A DNA stretch of 64,000 bases, from the NCBI RefSeq assembly GCF_041381155.1, contig NC_091137.1, positions 12,147,765-12,211,764 on the forward strand. Reading direction: 5' to 3'. Positions 34,516-45,491 of this stretch are shown here, piece by piece (the first letter of the stretch is position 1; each line of letters starts with the position of its first letter). Source of the DNA: Argopecten irradians (Eukaryota > Mollusca > Bivalvia > Pectinida > Pectinidae). The notes beneath the pieces are model-generated. The model saw nothing but the letters and a program-made list of their open reading frames with translations. It did no database searches and was not told the DNA's origin. Made by a program: the position numbers and the translations under genes.

Positions 34516-37500
34516 TCAGCTTTGTTCCATGTCTGAAGTTTCATCTGTTGAACAACTGTCAATTTTGTCTGAAAGGTTCTTTTGAATTGCTCCAAGTCTC
34601 TTTAATATACTTGCAAAGTCAAATACACCTCTTTTCTCTCCAAAAGGATCCTGAAAATACAAAAAAAAAAGAAGATAGAAATCATACAAAAATTAAAGCA
34701 ATCACATAAATATCAGTATTTAATAACAATTTATTCCGGCATAATAATGAAGGTTACATTCAGCTCACTTCAGTTTAATTTTCAACAATATATGAACAAA
34801 CTGTGATTCACTCATAGCCCAATCTGAATGTTTTCAGTAAAGGATATGGTTGATAATATACATTTGGTTCATTAATTTATTCATTATTTTTAAATGAAAG
34901 TACCTGGTAAGTTTGCTACTTTGTTTATCGACATTTGTATTTCTGAGTCATTGCTTGGGAACAAAATAATTTAAAACGAAATTAAGACAATACTTTATAA
35001 CAAATTAAATTTTACTGTTGAGTTTTACTGCAGTGGTATATTTCTGTCTATAGCAATAGGATATTTGTCTTTGATAAGTCACTAGCTCATAGATCTACGC
35101 ACCATGACTTGAAGAGGTGTGGACACAATTTACTTTCATATCATAGCAAAAGCTGGACTTTTAATTTTCAAAGTAGTATGTACTTAGAGATATTTACTTA
35201 CAACATGACATTATGATTAAATATTATTTTTTCTTATTTCTAAATTGTATGGAGTAGCTTCTTGACATAATCTTGGGGATTTAATGCACAATTTGTAATT
35301 TTATTCAGAATGCTTTTGTGAAGATACCTGAAAATCAAAAATCTTGAAACAATTCACAGAAGATATTTACACTGACCTGCATGGTATGTCCCTGTATATC
35401 CTGGTGTTTTTTACAGATGGACTCGTAATACTCAAAGTAATCAGGAAATGAGGTTTCCATCACCTCTCTGAAAAAGTACACAAAAAAATGAAAGAAATCC
35501 AAGATTAGTAAAAATGTTATGTTTAAAGATGCACTGCCGACAGAGCATAAATGACATTCACCATTTGAACAATAAATGGTGTTTAATCATGTATATGTAT
35601 GTCTAATTAACACAAACAATAATAGAAAATAATTTGTCTTGCCTTTTGTACATGCGAAATCAGTACTTCATTCCATATAGGATATAGTGCCACAGAATTT
35701 TTTCGGGATGCAATTAATTATTTTTCATATATTTATCTTGAAATAAAACTAGAAGCGCAAACTTTTCAATGGTGGTAATGGTGTAAAGTAAGTAACTTTT
35801 GTAACTGAAGAAAAATACTAAATCATCTGCTCCTGTTTTTGAAAATGAAAAAACACCATTTGTCAGTGGTGTAGCATCTTTAACCTAAACTGAGATATCT
35901 CTATCTTGTTGGAACAATAGAGCCTTTTGATAGCACAGCTGAAATTATACAACACTGTTTAGGCAGTTGAAAAAAGGGTCCAATAAATCTCTTTATGTAC
36001 CTGAAATCGCCAATAAATAGTAAAAGCTTTCAGATTTTTTGATGTTTTACTAAAGTAACTTAAAAAGATGGGGTCAATGTCATTTATTTTAAACAAACTT
36101 GCTAGCCAATCAACTTGGCACACTACAGGCCTTGGCCTCAATTTCTCGAGACAAAAGTGCAGAATTAAGTCAATACTTAAGTTTTTCTCCTTATGAATCT
36201 TATATGAAAATTTATAACTTAAGTCAGTTTTTGACTTCAGTTTGTTCTGAGAAATCGGAGCCAGGTCACTGAGCCTCTGTGTTATAAAAAAGAAGTCTTC
36301 CAAAGAATTTCTAAAACCTATTGAACCTCTGTCAATAAATGAAGGTCAAGGTCATTCGTTTGAAAACCTTGGTAGTCATTTATCCCAGTATGCCACAGAC
36401 TTAATATATCAGGTCTCTAGGCCTCATAGTTAATGACAAGAAGTTGTCATGAATGAAGGTCAATTTCAATGTAAACATTACGATATTTCTAAATTAAATG
36501 CATATTTCTCTTGTATATATATAAAACTTACTGTAGACTTTGGGGACAGGAACACTTCCCCTCCAACATGTCACAAACTGCCACTCTCAAAGTCTCATGG
36601 CGAATTATGTCATTATACCTTTTGGCATCTCCAAAATTCCTTTCCTGTGACAACAGTATAATCCATTACAGGTTTACATGTAGGTCAAGGCCATCACAGA
36701 CTTTATAAAAATTAATTTGATCATCAGAAAATGTCTGTTAACATTAACCTTATTTATTTTACAAAATTGTGAAACAAAGTTGTATCGACTCTTGTTGGAA
36801 AAGTCGTATTGTGGAAGGAAACTAGAGTATCTGAGAAAATCTTAATGGCAGGGGACCTCATACCTGTTCATGTCCAATCAGGAAATCAACACCCAGCAAT
36901 CCTGGTTACTACCAACCAACACATATATACATTGTTAGGGTATTGTACATACCTTCTCAAAACCAGGTTCATTATGATAAGGTTTCTCATTCATTAGAGA
37001 CTGCATGGAGATAAGAACACTGGATAGACTCTGAGCTGGACTCCAGGCAGGCCCTGACCAGGTACTGAAACAAAATTATCCTATTCTAATAAATATTTAG
37101 ATCAATATATGGCACGATAACAATCTAACAACAAGATAAAGGTATGATCATATCCAAATCTGGGTTAATTGAAGACACTCAGAAATTTATTTGATGCATA
37201 TTGTCATAAATATTGTAAATACAGTACTAAGCATACTCACCCTAATATACTGAGACAAACTTTGCCGTTCTTATAAAAGTTTGGGTTAAATCGGACCTGC
37301 TTGTCTCCAGTTGTCAGGAGTTTTACTCTTGGAGGTCGTATGGGGTAGTCAGGTGGACATCGTATTAAAAAACAGAAGAACCCGCCTTCGTAAGGAGTGT
37401 CAAAGGGTCCAGTAATTAGAGCATGAATCTGTAAAATCAATAGTATCACTTTTAAATTAGTTTAAAATACTTAAACAAGAGGTCCAGAGGGCCTGTATCG

Positions 37501-40500
37501 CTCACCTGATTTGTAATGCCAAGTAATGTTCTGAATACAGGTTCATTGTTTCTTTTCTGAAGGAATTTTAATATTAACCTCTAAATCCCCTATTGGGCCC
37601 CACCCCTCCCGCCCCCAGGGGGTCAGAGCCAAAATTTATACAAGTTCTGTTCCCCTTCCCCCAAGGATGTTTATGGCCAAATTTGGTCACAATCCAAGCA
37701 AAACTCTAGGACAAGAAGTGATTTATAGGATTTACCTCTATTTCCCCTATTGGGCCCCACCCGTCCTGCCCTCGGGGGGCCAGAGTCAAAATTTATACAA
37801 GTTCTGTTCCCCTTCCCCCAAGGATGTTTGTGGCCAAATTTGGTTACAAACCATGCAGAACTCTATGACTAGTAGCGATTTAAAGGATTTACCTCTATTT
37901 CCCCTATTGGGCCCCGCCCCTCCTGCCCCGGGGGGTCAGAGCCAAAATTTATACAAGTTCTGTTCCCCTTTCCCCAAGGATGTTTATGGCCAAATTTGGT
38001 CACAATCCAAGCAAAACTCTAGGACAAGAAGTGATTTATAGGATTTACCTCTATTTCCCCTATTGGGCCCCACCCGTCCTGCCCCCGGGGGATCAGAGCC
38101 AAAATTTATACAAGTTCTGTTCCCCTTCCCCAAAGGATGTTTGTGGCCAAATTTGGTTACATTCCATTCAGAACTCTATGACTAGTAGCAATTTAAAGGA
38201 TTTACCTCTATTTCCCCTATTGGGCCCCGCCCCTCCTGCCCCTGGGGGATCAGAGCCAAAATTTATACAAGTTCTGTTCCCCTTACCGCAAGGATGTTTG
38301 TGGCCAAATTTGGTTACAATTCATGTAGAGCTCTATGACTATTAGCAATTTAAAGGATTTACCTCTATTTCCCCTATTGGGCCCCGCCCCTCCTGCCTCC
38401 GGGGGATCAGAGCCAAAATTTATACAAGGTCTGTTCCCCCTCCCCCAAGGATGTTTGTGGCCAAATTTGGTTACATTCCATTCAGAACTCTATGACAAGT
38501 AGCGATTTAAAGGATTTACCTCTATTTCCCCTATTGGGCCCCGCCCCTCCTGCCTCCGGGGGATCAGAGCCAAAATTTATACAAGTTCTGTTTCCCCTCC
38601 CCCAAGGATGTTTGTGGTCAAATTTGGTTACAATCCATGCAGAACTCTAGGACAAGTAGCGATTTATAGGATTTACCTCTATTTCCCCTATTGGGCCCCG
38701 CCCCTCCTGCCCCCGGGGGACCAGAGCCAAAAAATTTATACAAGTTCTGTTTCCCCTCCCCCAAGGATGTTTGTGGTCAAATTTGGTTACAATCCATGCA
38801 GAACTCTAGGACAAGTAGCGATTTATAGGATTTACCTCTATTTCCCCTATTGGGCCCCGCCCCTCCTGCCCCGGGGGGGACAGAGCCAAAATTTATACAA
38901 GTTCTGTTCCCCCTCCCCAAGGATGTTTGTGGCCAACTTTGGTTACAATCCATGCAGAACTCTATGACTAGTAGCGATTTAAAGGAAATGTTGACGGACG
39001 GACGGACGTAATACGGACGGACGGCCCGCCAGTCCCGCAGCACGCCATGGATACATAAGATCCATTGGGCAGGGTGAGGCTATAAAAACTTTATAAAATA
39101 GAACATATATCTAAAATACTTGGTATAAGTCTAGACTTTTTACGTCTGATTTTGGATACCACTAACATTAGCCCTGCAGTAGTGTGGGTCTCTGATAGAG
39201 TGTAAATGCTTTCCCTGAGGTTTTCTGGCAAGTGACTACTATTTTTGTGTAGGACAATACTTTTGGTATTGTAGTGTGTCTTGTGGTACAAAACTGGCCC
39301 TCTGAAAAATGGAGAATCAAGTTAAATTTGGATAGGTTTTTGTTATCGACTTTCCCCATGTAAAAGTTTTAGTTAGTGTAAGTCTTGCCTTCTAGTTAAG
39401 GTTTTGGTAGTGTGGGACTTGCCTTCAAGTGGAGGTTTTGGTAGCTCTGGTTTTGATAGTGTGTGATTTTGTTAGTAATCAACTTTGTCAGGGTTTGGTA
39501 GTGTGGGATTTGCCCCCCCCCCCCCTCCTCAGTTATAGTTTTGGTAGTGTAGGACTTGTCCTCTAGTTAAGGTTTTGGTAGTGTGAGACATGTTCTCTAG
39601 CTGAGGTTTTGGTAGTGTGGAACTTTTCCTCTAGTTAAGATTTTGGTAGTGTAAGATTTGCCTTCTAGTCAAGGCTTTGGTAGTGTGGGACTTGCCCTCT
39701 ATTTAAGATTTTGATATTGTGGGACTTGCCCTATATTTAAGGTTTTGATAAGTGTGGGACCTGTCTTCTAGTTAAGGTTTTGGTAGTGTGGGACTTGTCC
39801 TCTAGTTAAGGTTTTGGTAGTGTGAGACATGTCCTCTAGCTAAGGTTTCGGTAGTGTGGAACTTGTCCTCTAGTTAAGGTTTTGGTAGTGTAAGACTTAC
39901 CCTCTAGTTAAGGTTTTGGTAGTGTAATATTTGCCTTCTAGTCAAAGTTTTGGTAGTGTGGGACTTGCCCTCGAGTTAAGATTTTGATATTGTGGGACTT
40001 GTCCTCTAGTTAAGATTTTGATATTGTGGGACTTGCCCTATATTTAAGGTTTTGATAAGTGTGGAACTTGTCCTCTAATTAAGTTTTGATAAGTGTGGGA
40101 CTTGTCCTCTAGTTAAGGTTTTGGTAGTGTGAGACATGTCCTCTAGCTAAGGTTTCGGTAGTGTGGAACTTGTCCTCTAGTTAAGGTTTTTGGTAAGACT
40201 ACCCTAGTTAAGTTTGGTAGTTACCCTCTAGTTAAGGTTTTTGGTAGTTGTAAGATATTGCCTTCTAGTCAAGGTTTTGGTAGTGTGAGACTTGCCCTCT
40301 AGTTAAGATTTTGATATTGTGGGACTTGCCCTATATTTAAGGTTTTGATAAGTGTGGAACTTGTCCTCTAATTAAGGTTTTGATAAGTGTGGGACTTGTC
40401 CTCTAGTTAAGGTTTTGGTAGTGTGAGACATGTCCTCTAGCTAAGGTTTCGGTAGTGTGGAACTTGTCCTCTAGTTAAGGTTTTGGTAGTGTAAGACTTA

Positions 40501-42647
40501 CCCTCTAGTTAAGGTTTTGGTAGTGTAATATTTGCCTTCTAGTCAAGGTTTTGGTAGTGTGGGACTTGCCCTCTAGTTAAGATTTTGATATTGTGGGACT
40601 TGCCCTATATTTAAGGTTTTGATAAGTGTGGAACTTGTCCTCTAATTAAGGTTTTGATAAGTGTGGGACTTGTCCTATATTTAAGGTTTTGATAGTGTGG
40701 AACTTGTCCTCTAAGTTAAGGTTTTGGTAGTGTGGGATTTGTCCTCTAGTTAAGGTTTTGGTAGTGTGAGACATGTCCTCTAGCTAAGGTTTCGGTAGTG
40801 TGGAACTTGTCCTCTAGTTAAGGTTTTGGTAGTGTAAGACTTACCCTCTAGTTAAGGTTTTGGTAGTGTAATATTTGCCTTCTAGTCAAGGTTTTGGTAG
40901 TGTGGGACTTGCCCTCTAGTTAAGATTTTGATATTGTGGGACTTGCCCTATATTTAAGGTTTTGATAAGTGTGGAACTTGTCCTCTAATTAAGGTTTTGA
41001 TAAGTGTGGGACTTGTCCTCTAGTTAAGGTTTTGGTAGTGTGAGACATGTCCTCTAGCTAAGGTTTCGGTAGTGTGGAACTTGTCCTCTAGTTAAGGTTT
41101 TGGTAGTGTAAGACTTTCCCTCTAGTTAAGGTTTTGGTAGTGTAATATTTGCCTTCTAGTCAAGGTTTTGGTAGTGTGGGACTTGCCCTCTAGTTAAGAT
41201 TTTGATATTGTGGGACTTGCCCTATATTTAAGGTTTTGGTAGTGTGGGACTTGCCCTCTAGTTAAGATTTTGATATTGTGGGACTTGCCCTATATTTAAG
41301 GTTTTGATAAGTGTGGAACTTGTCCTCTAATTAAGGTTTTGATAAGTGTGGTACTTGTCGTCTAGCGAAGGTTTTTGTCTTTGACAGTATGGAGTGTGGA
41401 CAAGTTTCCTACCTTAGTTATGTCGTCTTTATCTGGAATGATGATTATACCAGGTGGAGGCTCGTTAAATATTGTCATAATATCTCTGTAAAGGAAATCA
41501 AACTTCATTCAAACACACATGTTAAGTATCAAACTAAGTACATTGTACGTCTTACATCAATGGATCACTTTGTTACTGATGTATCAGATAATATGTAGCC
41601 CTAATTCTTTCAGTAAATGATGTCTCATATACATATTTATGTAGTCTTGTAGTGTTAATTCTTTCTATCAACTTATAGTTGAACAATCAATTGATATAAA
41701 TAGTAACTACATTGTCCATTGTACATAATTAAACAGTGGGTTGGTCATGAATAAGCAGGGTTCACACCAGCTTTTGAAATTCTGTCGCCAAAATTTTCGC
41801 GAAAGTGAAATTTCTTTCGCCAAATAAGATTTGTTGGAGACAAATAAAAAAATGAATATTTGATTGTTGGAATGCAGAATTATCTTTCTTCCTAATAAAG
41901 GTTAAGTTTCGTTTAGGTAAGTATGGAAATGTATTAATAAACAAACACAAATGAAAGGTTCATTTTTCATGATGTATCATTTAGTAGACATCTTAATAGT
42001 CTGGGCATAAATAAAGACCAAATCTACACAAAACTGTATGGACTTGCAATCATTTCATCTTATTAAGCAGCTTTTAATTTTTTTCATTTTTTTAAACGCC
42101 ATGGCTGCTTATTGGGTCGATACGGTACTACAATATCCAACTCATCAATGTTATTTATGCATTGTACATAGTAAGTGCTTAGTTATTGGCTGACATTTAC
42201 TTCAGTAACTATTGTCGATTGATTGTTATTTTAATGTCCACATATAATGTATCAGTAATTTCATTAATTAGTATGTCGATACATACATGATGGTTGTAGA
42301 TCAAAAAATGTTTAAAATAAAAGTATTAACATTAAAATGTCTGTATAAGCACTTAATACAATTTGATAAATGTTACAATCTGTACGACTGAAACTTGTAT
42401 AAGACTCAGCATTGAAAACCTACTATGTACACAGTATATGTTACAGGGACATTTAAGCAAACATTAATCTCTTTAACAATAACCTTTTGATACGAAGGAT
42501 ACATTGTGTGGTGGGTGCTTCGTTGTCCCAGTCAGCACTCTGACAAGGATCCCAAGAGGACTGTGGCTGCCCTGGAACTAAACTGAGATGGTCATCAGCC
42601 TGGAGAAGGTCCAACACACTCTCTTTATCATTGCTGGAGGTCGCCAT
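34516..42647 (-). CDS. UBE2Z: Ubiquitin-conjugating enzyme E2 Z
   Basis: UBE2Z accepts ubiquitin (in vertebrates also FAT10) from the E1 UBA6. Exons on the - strand: 42647-42484, 41485-41413, 37428-37241, 37064-36953, 36644-36532, 35467-35377, 34650-34516; splice sites are GT/AG, phases agree, 291 aa. The order is a short acidic N-terminus ([18 protein letters not shown]), [15 protein letters not shown], then the UBC core [49 protein letters not shown] with the catalytic Cys at about residue 137 (NPN in place of the common HPN, as in vertebrate UBE2Z), [20 protein letters not shown], and a C-terminal extension with [17 protein letters not shown] and [13 protein letters not shown]. The ATG lies in ACAATGG. 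It is shorter at the N-terminus than human UBE2Z. Intron 2 holds a 2-kb minisatellite and element 37475-39075. Confidence 0.96.
35527..35880. mobile_element. TTAA-flanked MITE, copy 2 (UBE2Z intron 5)
   Basis: Flanked by TTAA at 35523-35526 and 35881-35884. Ends AGATGCACTGCCGAC and GTCAGTGGTGTAGCATCT are worn versions of the copy-1 ends. The interior is in the same orientation as copy 1 and shares ATAGGATATAGTGCCACAGA. Confidence 0.82.
36134..36263. mobile_element. Short MITE, second copy (UBE2Z intron 5)
   Basis: The left part AATTTCTCGAGACAAAAGTG and the right TTTGTTCTGAGAAATC form imperfect inverted ends; the interior ACTTAAGTCAGTTTTTGACT is shared with 1035-1162. Confidence 0.7.
36320..36460 (-). 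mobile_element. Fragment of tandem-core element C family
   Basis: AATGAAGGTCAAGGTCATTC, CCTTGGTAGTCATTTATCCC and AGTATGCCACAG match, on the - strand, the core unit seen at 7.3-8.2 kb. Only about one unit is present; no terminal hairpin. Confidence 0.55.
37475..39075 (-). mobile_element. Tandem-core element E family, inverted copy, about nine units
   Basis: Read on the - strand it ends with GGTGAGCGATACAGGCCCTC and TGGACCTCTTG at 37475, a one-base variant of the hairpin at 24690-24710. About nine 155-160-bp units run from 37560 to 38990, then a GTCCGTCCGTATTACGTCCG-type flank near 39000-39020. Units alternate between two subtypes (CTAGGACAAG versus CTATGACTAG). Whole segments such as 37667-37900 and 37980-38210 are nearly identical, so the array grew by duplication of unit pairs. 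It lies in UBE2Z intron 2. Confidence 0.85.
39375..41375. repeat. 2-kb minisatellite with higher-order structure in UBE2Z intron 2
   Basis: Monomers of 33-34 bp follow AAGGTTTTGGTAGTGTGG-GACTTGTCCTCTAGTT. From about 39820 they form a repeating set of about eight distinguishable monomers (GAGACATG, TTTCGG...GAACTTG, AAGACTTACC, AATATTTGCC, GGGACTTGCC, GATTTTGATATT, two GATAAGTGTG types). The GAGACATGTCC member recurs near 39823, 40131, 40425, 40768 and 41042, roughly one per 270-340 bp. The left part is more irregular and has a C-run at 39512-39523. The array ends about 40 bp from the donor of UBE2Z exon 2. Confidence 0.92.
42000..42127. mobile_element. Truncated copy of the 203-bp MITE
   Basis: The interior CATAAATAAAGACCAAATCT and right end GCTTATTGGGTCGATACGGTA match 29323-29525; the left terminal repeat is missing. 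In UBE2Z intron 1. Confidence 0.7.
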
Positions 42648-42973
42648 TGTCCATCGTTAGTAACACACCTTCAACAGTTAATGTAAACACAAATGTCATT
42701 CTTCTTAAACACAAAATATGCAACAGTATGTCATGTACATAAAATAGATGCTTTGAACCATATGAATATCTTCTTCTTTCTATGTCCTCAGACCTTCTTG
42801 AAAAAGAAGATTACCTAGAGTGTGTGGGGGAATGTGTAAATTTAAAACTTTTGTTTCTATATGTTATTTTTTAATATATCTTTCTAACTATACACAAGGT
42901 AGTAAGTCAATAGTGGAAAGATGTGAGAATGGCTGGTGTGAGCTGATCTCAACATTAATCTATAGTAGGAGTG

Positions 42974-43325
42974 TCAACAATGGAAACAGGACCGGTGTTC
43001 CATTGGGTTATAGTGTGTATTGCTAATGATTGGGACAAGAGTGTTGATGGTAGGAACTGCTAAGTGACAGTGAATGATTTTGTAGAAAACTACTAGGTGA
43101 GATTTTAAAAGCCTTTGTGACAGTAGTGGCCAGTTGAGAGTTTGTATCATGTCTGTTACACTGTCAGTTTTTCTATATTTGTTTAGGACATACCTTGCTG
43201 CTTGTCTCTGAACTTTTTCTATGTTGGATATTGAACTTTTTCTATGTTGGATATGTTTTGTTGTGTTTAGGGGTCCCATACACAACTGCTGTAATCAAGT
43301 TTAGGTCTTACCAGAGCTAAAAGGC
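42974..43325 (-). mobile_element. LINE fragment (non-LTR ORF2 C-terminus)
   Basis: On the - strand, LVRPKLDYSSCVWDP is followed, after a frame change, by NIEKVQRQAARYVLNKYRKT and LNWPLLSQRLLKSHLVVFYK, the conserved region after the RT domain in Jockey/CR1/RTE-type non-LTR elements. A 24-bp direct duplication (ATATTGAACTTTTTCTATG twice, 43206-43252) sits within it. It is a short decayed scrap, unrelated in sequence to the LINE in GPD1 intron 1. Confidence 0.8.
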
Positions 43326-43438
43326 CTTGGATTTAATGTTGGTATTCCAGATATCAGAAAGCTACACACTGTGCATGGTCTTTCTAGTACTTGTAATGTC
43401 TTGTGTAATAAAATTATTTTCATATGTATGGTTAGCTA

Positions 43439-43755
43439 CATCCTCGATACTCCAGGGCTTCCGATCACTTACGATCTCTACACCCCTGGACTATCTCATA
43501 GTGAAATTGAAGGCAGCTCAGCGGAAAACATTTGACCAATCACAGGCTAGCAAAGATTTCCTTTGAAGACTACAGAGAGAGCGACGCCTAACATCTAAGC
43601 CACACAGTCAACCACAGTGTACCGTTATACGGCTCTTTTGATGTACATCAAATGACTAAATTACCTGTTCTATTCTGTTGCCTCCAGTTTTACTAAGAGA
43701 TAGTCCAGGGGTGTAGAGATCGTAAGTGATCGGAAGCCCTGGAGTATCGAGGATG
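43439..43755. mobile_element. 317-bp MITE, long terminal inverted repeats, 9-bp target duplication
   Basis: The ends CATCCTCGATACTCCAGG and CCTGGAGTATCGAGGATG begin inverted repeats of about 60 bp that match almost perfectly (through TTCCGATCACTTACGATCTC and TACACCCCTGGACTATCTC). GGTTAGCTA stands directly outside both ends (43430-43438, 43756-43764), a 9-bp target-site duplication. Long TIRs plus 9-bp duplications are typical of Mutator-like elements. Near-identical arms and a perfect duplication imply recent insertion. Confidence 0.9.
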
Positions 43756-43804
43756 GGTTAGCTATAACTAGTCTTGAAAGATGAGAAAGGAGAACTTGTT
43801 GCCA

Positions 43805-44100
43805 AATCAGGAGGAAGAGAACTCATGTAACTGTAACAGGAGAGGAGAAAATGTAGCGGTCAGACCGGGATTTGAACTCGGGACCCTCAGAACACTAGCC
43901 GAGTATTCTACCGACTGAGCTACTGCCCTCGAAGACATACGAGACCCTTCCAAACTCCACCACCGTGGGTTATTTAGTTGGGCCCCAATTCTGTAACAGG
44001 AGAGAAGGAAATGAAGCGGCCAGACCAGGATTCGAACCCAGGGCCCTCCGAACACTAGCAGAGTGCTCTACCGACTGAGCTACCTGGTCACCGATGATCG
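43805..44100 (-). mobile_element. Dimeric tRNA-derived SINE
   Basis: On the - strand two tRNA-like heads occur in tandem. Each has an A-box (TAGCTCAGTCGGTAGA, near 44070-44085 and 43908-43923) and a B-box (GGGTTCGAATCC near 44029-44040; GAGTTCAAATCC near 43868-43880). Each head is followed by CGCT(A/T)CATTT and CTCCTGTTACAG. A D-arm and a 5-bp anticodon stem can be drawn, but the anticodon loop is 8 nt and the acceptor stem is poor, so these are not working tRNAs. Confidence 0.85.
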
Positions 44101-44238
44101 ACCCAGTCCAATTCCGCTACATAACAATCTGCTAACACATGTCATTTTCATGTAGAACAGAGAGCTCGAGACATTGCATACATGTATGTGCTGAACAGTA
44201 CATGCATTATAGTATTCCTACATGTACTGGGCAGATAT

Positions 44239-44314
44239 TTAGGTATTAAACTCGTCTGTCAATATATGTTAATATTTATTTTCTTTATATTGACAGACGA
44301 GTTTAATACCTATG
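44239..44314. repeat. Perfect inverted repeat with 27-bp arms
   Basis: TAGGTATTAAACTCGTCTGT-CAATATA is followed about 20 bp later by its exact reverse complement. Flanking words (CTGAACAGTACATG to the left, CACTGTTCAGTAAATG to the right) hint that a weaker inversion extends outward. Likely a small foldback element; it lies upstream of CREBZF. Confidence 0.8.
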
Positions 44315-44959
44315 GACACTGTTCAGTAAATGTTGATACAGATATGCTAGTTTTCTATGCAGTTTTCCACAGTAACCTAACATACTTACCATTATACCAT
44401 ATCTGTTGTTTTTACGCGGAGGAAGTGTTAAACTCCTTGGTGTACAAGCCTATAGCTACATAGATTATATGTTACACTTCCATTCAACTACCTGGTGAGC
44501 ATCTTAAGCTACTTCACTTGTGAAAGTGAAAGTATCTAACAGTGTAAGCAAATTTGGTCAGGTCAATCACAAGGCGTCGGAAAAATATTAATTCATCAAA
44601 AGTTGGCTTGATGTTCATTGATGCAACGTATGTCAGTGCAAACCTTTAAGTTACAATTAATTCACAATATTGTAATAGTACATAGGGTGCCAAATATTAT
44701 ACACACGTTTCTACATCCTGTGTCGCAGTGGGACGAATGCAACAAATACATCAATTGGTCAAAATTCAAGACAGTGCCATCTGCCATTACAACCAAGATG
44801 ATAGATGGAATAGCAACACTCGTTAAATCTTTTTCTCTATGATGTTATGCAAACGTTAATACTGTGTGAGATATCAGTTTGTTATTCCATATCGATGCGG
44901 AACTTTTTCTTCGCGTATGTGCACAAAGATATTGACTGTAAACCGGTTTCAAGCGTTTG

Positions 44960-45130
44960 TGTGACTCCAGGGAAATTCCCTTCGCGTCACGTCTTATTTT
45001 TAGTGGCCAATCAAAAAAGAGAAAGGTATTTCAATGACCAATCAAAATATGGTCAGCTTTGCTGATCGAAGGAAACGTTTGTCGAACGTTTGGATTGCTA
45101 TAAAAACTTATTTTCTTGCGCGCAACATTA
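44960..45130 (+). promoter_or_regulatory. Probable CREBZF promoter
   Basis: In order: GGGAAATTCCC (44970-44980), a symmetric NF-kB/Dorsal-type site; CGTCACGTC (44985-44993), an ACGT-core bZIP/UPR-type word; two CCAAT boxes, both as CCAATCAAAA (45007 and 45038); and TATAAAAA (45099-45106). The spacing is that of a TATA promoter with a start near 45130, leaving a 5' UTR of about 360 nt before the ATG at 45492, with or without splicing (AATAG|GTAAAC at 45193 is a possible donor). Confidence 0.65.
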
Positions 45131-45491
45131 GTAACAGAAAAGCACTGGACGAGGTTTCACGCAAGTTTACAGATCTACGGACTTCGACAATAGGTAAACG
45201 TGAACGGTGTTTAATCGCAATTTGTCGTTTGATTTTAACATTTACTGGGTTATTATACCTAGACATACTCGATTTTGATTGATATCGACAAAAGAAAACT
45301 GATTTAATCCTAAAATAGTGCCTTTAAAACACTATAAACTTGTTCGACGCCACGTTGTTGTGAAATAGGCTTTCGTCCATTTCCATTCTGAAACAATCTT
45401 GTTGGGAATAAACGTTATTCTCTGTACTCTCTTGTAACATTAACGGAAACAAAAAGTTGGCATTGCATGAAAATCAACTTCTTGTTTCAAT

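Noticed and set aside
37667-38967. Repeated 112-124-aa frames rich in PPLLPPGG-type words
   Set aside because: They follow the tandem units of element E and read through several units; frames exist because units are GC-rich and lack stops.
43857-44092. Two tRNA genes
   Set aside because: Boxes are good but the anticodon loops are 8 nt and acceptor stems do not pair; shared downstream sequence shows a SINE.
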